From Diospyros lotus (lineage: Eukaryota; Streptophyta; Magnoliopsida; Ericales; Ebenaceae), in NCBI RefSeq assembly GCF_014633365.1, contig NC_068351.1, forward strand, positions 268,001-332,000: a stretch of 64,000 bases of DNA, in the 5' to 3' direction. Shown piece by piece: positions 61,097 to 64,000 of the stretch; position 1 is the first letter of the stretch, and each line of letters opens with the position of its first letter. Under the pieces are notes generated by a model. The model did not search any database, was not told where the DNA came from, and was given only the letters and a program-made list of their open reading frames with translations. The translations under genes and the position numbers were made by a program.

Positions 61097-62311
61097 TACA
61101 TGGCCATCTGCATCCAGTAGGATATTTTCAGGCTTCAGATCCCTATGCATTACACCATTAGCATGAAGATGAGACACTGCTGAAACAATCTCTGCTGTAT
61201 ATGTCCGTGCCAGATCCTCTCTGAAATATGAAGTGAGATTTAATCAGCCTTACATCCCTAGCATTTTGAAAAACTTCCAAAGCAGAATGACAAAGATACC
61301 TGAAAAGTCCATGGTGATAAAGCTGAAAAAATAGGTGTCCCCCATTCACAAAATCTAGCACAAGATAAAGTCTATATTTGGTCTGCAGGTCAGGAATACT
61401 TGGAGTTAGTATTCAACATTGACATAAGCTCCACCTTATGCAAATCCTATTCACATCTATTAGCAAATGTAAGACAGTGCTAGAGTTTGTTGGACATTTT
61501 GAAATTCAAAATAAATTGGAGACTTGAAGACTCCGATAAGAAGGTAGGAAATAGTGGGGTTGGGGGGGAAGTAAAGAGAAAAACCATGCCACACTGACCA
61601 AAAAGTGAACAAAAATTGTTTACGTGAATTTACTTGGAATGAACATCTGAGCTGGACAATAAATGGGTGCTGTATCCTGGTTAAAATATCCCTCTCTGCT
61701 TTCATGTATTCAGCATGATTCTTCTCTATTATCTTGTCCTTCCGCATGACCTTCATTGCATATATTTCTGATGTTCCCCTCTGTCTCACCTGGAATACTT
61801 TTCCAAATGCACCCTGACCAACAACCTTCAGGACCTCAAAATCTTCAAGGCCTACGCTCTGCTCCTTGATGAAATTATCATCCACACATTGAAGAGATCC
61901 ATTAACAAAAGAATCATTAATTAGAAGTTCCTGAACGTCATTGTCTGTCTCACAACCGACACTCCCTACAAGTTCCACTGAATCCTCCATCTCATGTATG
62001 GTGAGCTTGCTCAATTTCAAAGACTGACTAACACAAGCGGAGGGACCAACCAAAGAATGTGATCGATTGTAAATGACCACTGGGTCATCATAACAAAGTC
62101 CAGTCACGTCTGGTACAGGCACCAATTTTTCAGAGTCCCCGTTACCAACTTCATTTGAGGCTTGTTCTGGTAAAGGACCAAATACATCACAGAAGTCTAA
62201 TTCAACATTATCTGGGGGAACATCAGGAATGCTCACTGGGAAAAGCAGTTGGCTCTTAAAGGATTTGCAAACTTGTTTGTTGGTGAGAGTAGATAACTGA
62301 GAAGAAACCAT
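58738..62311 (-). CDS. S6K: Ribosomal protein S6 kinase (S6K, AGC family)
   Basis: Kinase downstream of TOR and PDK1 that phosphorylates ribosomal protein S6. Six exons on the minus strand: 62,311-61,634; 61,382-61,300; 61,220-61,100; 60,995-60,822; 59,363-59,256; 59,040-58,738, giving 488 residues (Arabidopsis S6K1 about 465). Exon 5 (36 codons, [13 protein letters not shown]...HSLLKG) is short and easily missed. A TOS-like FCDVF is at 40-44 before GPLP. Glycine loop VGQGAFGKV 164-172, Lys187, HRD 279-281, DFG 299-301, T-loop SNSMCGT 312-318. Hydrophobic motif FQGFSY 468-473 with Ser472 as the likely TOR site. The start MVSSQ matches family starts; an in-frame Met at 62,338 is possible. A leader intron with acceptor near 62,616 is plausible. 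Confidence 0.95.
59845..60270 (+). repeat. Solo LTR in S6K intron 4
   Basis: TGTCACACACGGCG to AGCAGTGACA, 426 bp, with the duplication ATTAG on both sides (59,840-59,844 and 60,271-60,275). The ends TGTCAC/GTGACA are inverted repeats. TTATATATACCCC near 60,077 and a long TC-rich 3' part (60,138-60,225) suggest a plus-strand LTR with a TATA box, antisense to S6K. No internal domain remains. Confidence 0.8.
61055..61096 (+). repeat. Compound (TA)n(GA)n microsatellite next to S6K exon 3
   Basis: (TA)n at about 61,055-61,072 then (GA)n to 61,096. Exon 3 ends at 61,100, so in the sense of the gene the intron starts GTACTCTCTCTC... with the repeat running from intron base 3 or 4. Confidence 0.9.
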
Positions 62312-64000
62312 GCTGCCAAATATTGCCTCCGGAATCAAGATGATAAAATATTGATGATGGATGCAGATGGCTAAATATTAAGCACTGCTATGGATGAAGC
62401 TCTTCAAAGGAGCCCCAATTGCAAATTGCTAAATAAGTCCTATCAATTCCCTTAATCAGGTTAAGGTAGAAGTTCAAGTATGCAGTGGGGATCTCAGAGA
62501 ACTTTGACAGCAAGCAAACCAAAGTCCAGAAAAAGATGTCGTTCTTGTTTCCCGATTTACAGGAAACGACAGATGCCACAGTGGTTCTTGAATTCATTAA
62601 GATCCAGTTATCAACCTGTTATTAAAAAGCCAGAAATACAACAGTTAGAACTCTGCACGCATAGAAAGTACATCATTGATACTTGCATTAGTTTCTAAGT
62701 AGTTTTTTTAATTCTTATAAGTTATAATGAAAAACCAAGTAAATGTTACAAGGAGAAGAATACAAGCATGAGCTTCTCAACCAAGAAATGCTTAACAAGA
62801 GCAATTAATGGTTGGTTAGGAAGATATGTAAGAACAGGGTAAGTAACAAGGCTGTTTCTACAACCTATGAGATAACAAACTTTGCAGACCTGATAACATA
62901 GTGCAACAGACAATTTATTGGCTCGCAGATGGGTCCATTGACAATTGAGCAGTGTTGTGTTCATGTCACTATCACAAGGCATGACAACAATTAGAAGAAT
63001 CCCCAGAGATATCGTGGATTAAGGTTTTGAGAAAAGACTCGAGGATCTATAACTTCACCAAAATTGCATGAAGAGTTGAATAACATTGAAGATTTGGATT
63101 ACCAAGCAGAAAAGAAAGAAAACAAAAAACGCATGAAAAAAAAATAAAAGCAAAAGCAAGACCTATCAGGAGGGCAGTGGGGTTAAAAGCGGCCCATCTT
63201 AGAAAACTTTCTATGATCCGCATTTCAAGCTTCTCTTTGGTACAATTACAAGAAGCACATAGCATAAAACATAAAACAAGTGGAATAATAGCATAAAGGG
63301 GGCATCTCTAGGGCACAGAGCTTCCCACCTTGCAATGATCAGAGGATCGTTTTTGTATCTAATTCAACTTGATGTTGTTTCAAGAAAATGTTTTCAAGTC
63401 ACATTCTATGAACTTGGAAACGAAAACTAAGAAACTATTGTAAGATTACCTTAAAAAAAATTGAATAATAATCGTAGAATGCAGCGAAAGATTATAGACA
63501 GACGTTGTAAGTCAAAATCAGCTTTGACCAAGTTAAAAGCGAGGAAGAGGATAGAACCCGTTTCAACAAAAGACCACGCACAGTTATGATAAAATGAAAA
63601 CCCCCAAAGATACACTAATGGAGGTGCCATTCACGCAAATTAAGCAAAGAAAACCGCTAAAACGCATAATTGAAAAGTCAGATCCACAGCTAAACTCGCT
63701 TCGAGTCAGATTAGAAATCCCTAACATAAACAATACACGACAAATCTAAGGAGACACTGACATAATCTGGGATCTAGAATCGCGACAACGCAAAGTCAGT
63801 CTCTTGGTTACCCATAAAATATAAAGAAATAGGAAAGAAAAGAAAAGAACAGTTGCGATTTGTTTTTCCCATTCTGTTAATACCCTAGACCAAGAGGATC
63901 ATTTGATAGAATCAGAAATTCCTTCCACGTTTGTTCTTCTTGGTTGCTTTTGTTTCCTTGCTTTCTCGGTAAACAAAGCAAAGAGATAAAAGGAAGGAAG
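62312..64000 (-). other. S6K leader and promoter region
   Basis: No other gene recognised. On the minus strand an acceptor-like TAATAACAG lies at about 62,616, and possible donors are CAAG|GTGGGA (about 63,331) and TTTAAG|GTAATC (about 63,451), so the leader probably has an intron. The choice cannot be made from sequence alone. Confidence 0.4.

Noticed and set aside
62312..62338. Longer S6K start ([14 protein letters not shown])
   Set aside because: The family protein begins at MVSSQ; the upstream Met is possible but less likely.

Overview
This 64 kb window is nuclear DNA of a flowering plant. Its genes are split by GT/AG introns and encode plant-specific products: a FERONIA-type receptor kinase, the thylakoid kinase STN8 and a plant S6 kinase. 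The intergenic space and introns are full of plant transposable elements. The gene set and single-exon FERONIA fit a dicot, but I cannot name the species.

Layout. 1-13,491 is a stack of Ty3/gypsy (chromovirus, Tekay/Del-like) debris. A decayed element read on the minus strand (gag, zinc knuckle, protease, RT, RNase H) is cut by a 2.47 kb solo LTR and abuts a long LTR that itself carries an inverted 2.48 kb solo LTR. A 3.0 kb plus-strand LTR with its polypurine tract follows. 14,010-20,519 is the 26S proteasome ATPase RPT3 (six exons), with a 5'-truncated RTE-type LINE in intron 1. 21,859-22,979 is a hAT-like non-autonomous element. 24,788-30,019 is a basic proline/serine-rich protein gene of the BPP type (five exons). 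31,803-43,192 is a ubiquitin-conjugating enzyme (UBC8/10 group, four exons); a SINE sits upstream, a LINE relic in intron 2, and an antisense gypsy element plus a solo LTR in its 8.2 kb intron 3. 45,838-48,519 (minus) is FERONIA. 49,453-50,709 is a Mutator-like element with long inverted ends and a nested small hAT-like element. 53,019-55,304 is an endo-beta-mannanase (GH5). 55,754-57,781 (minus) is STN8. 58,738-62,311 (minus) is S6K, with a solo LTR in one intron.

The genes are independent nuclear genes, not an operon. Two serve ubiquitin-proteasome turnover (RPT3, UBC). FERONIA, mannanase and the S6K/TOR branch all touch cell-wall growth and growth control. STN8 is chloroplast-targeted and phosphorylates photosystem II proteins. 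These links are known pathway biology; nothing in the sequence shows the neighbours are co-regulated.

I found no convincing new gene system. The most informative observations are the dated, target-site-duplication-bracketed insertions, a palindromic motif kept in four long LTRs that otherwise differ, an interleaved inverted repeat in a UBC intron, and a microsatellite touching an S6K splice donor. Exon ends were set by reading frame, GT/AG sites and family similarity recalled from knowledge; no alignment or transcript was available.
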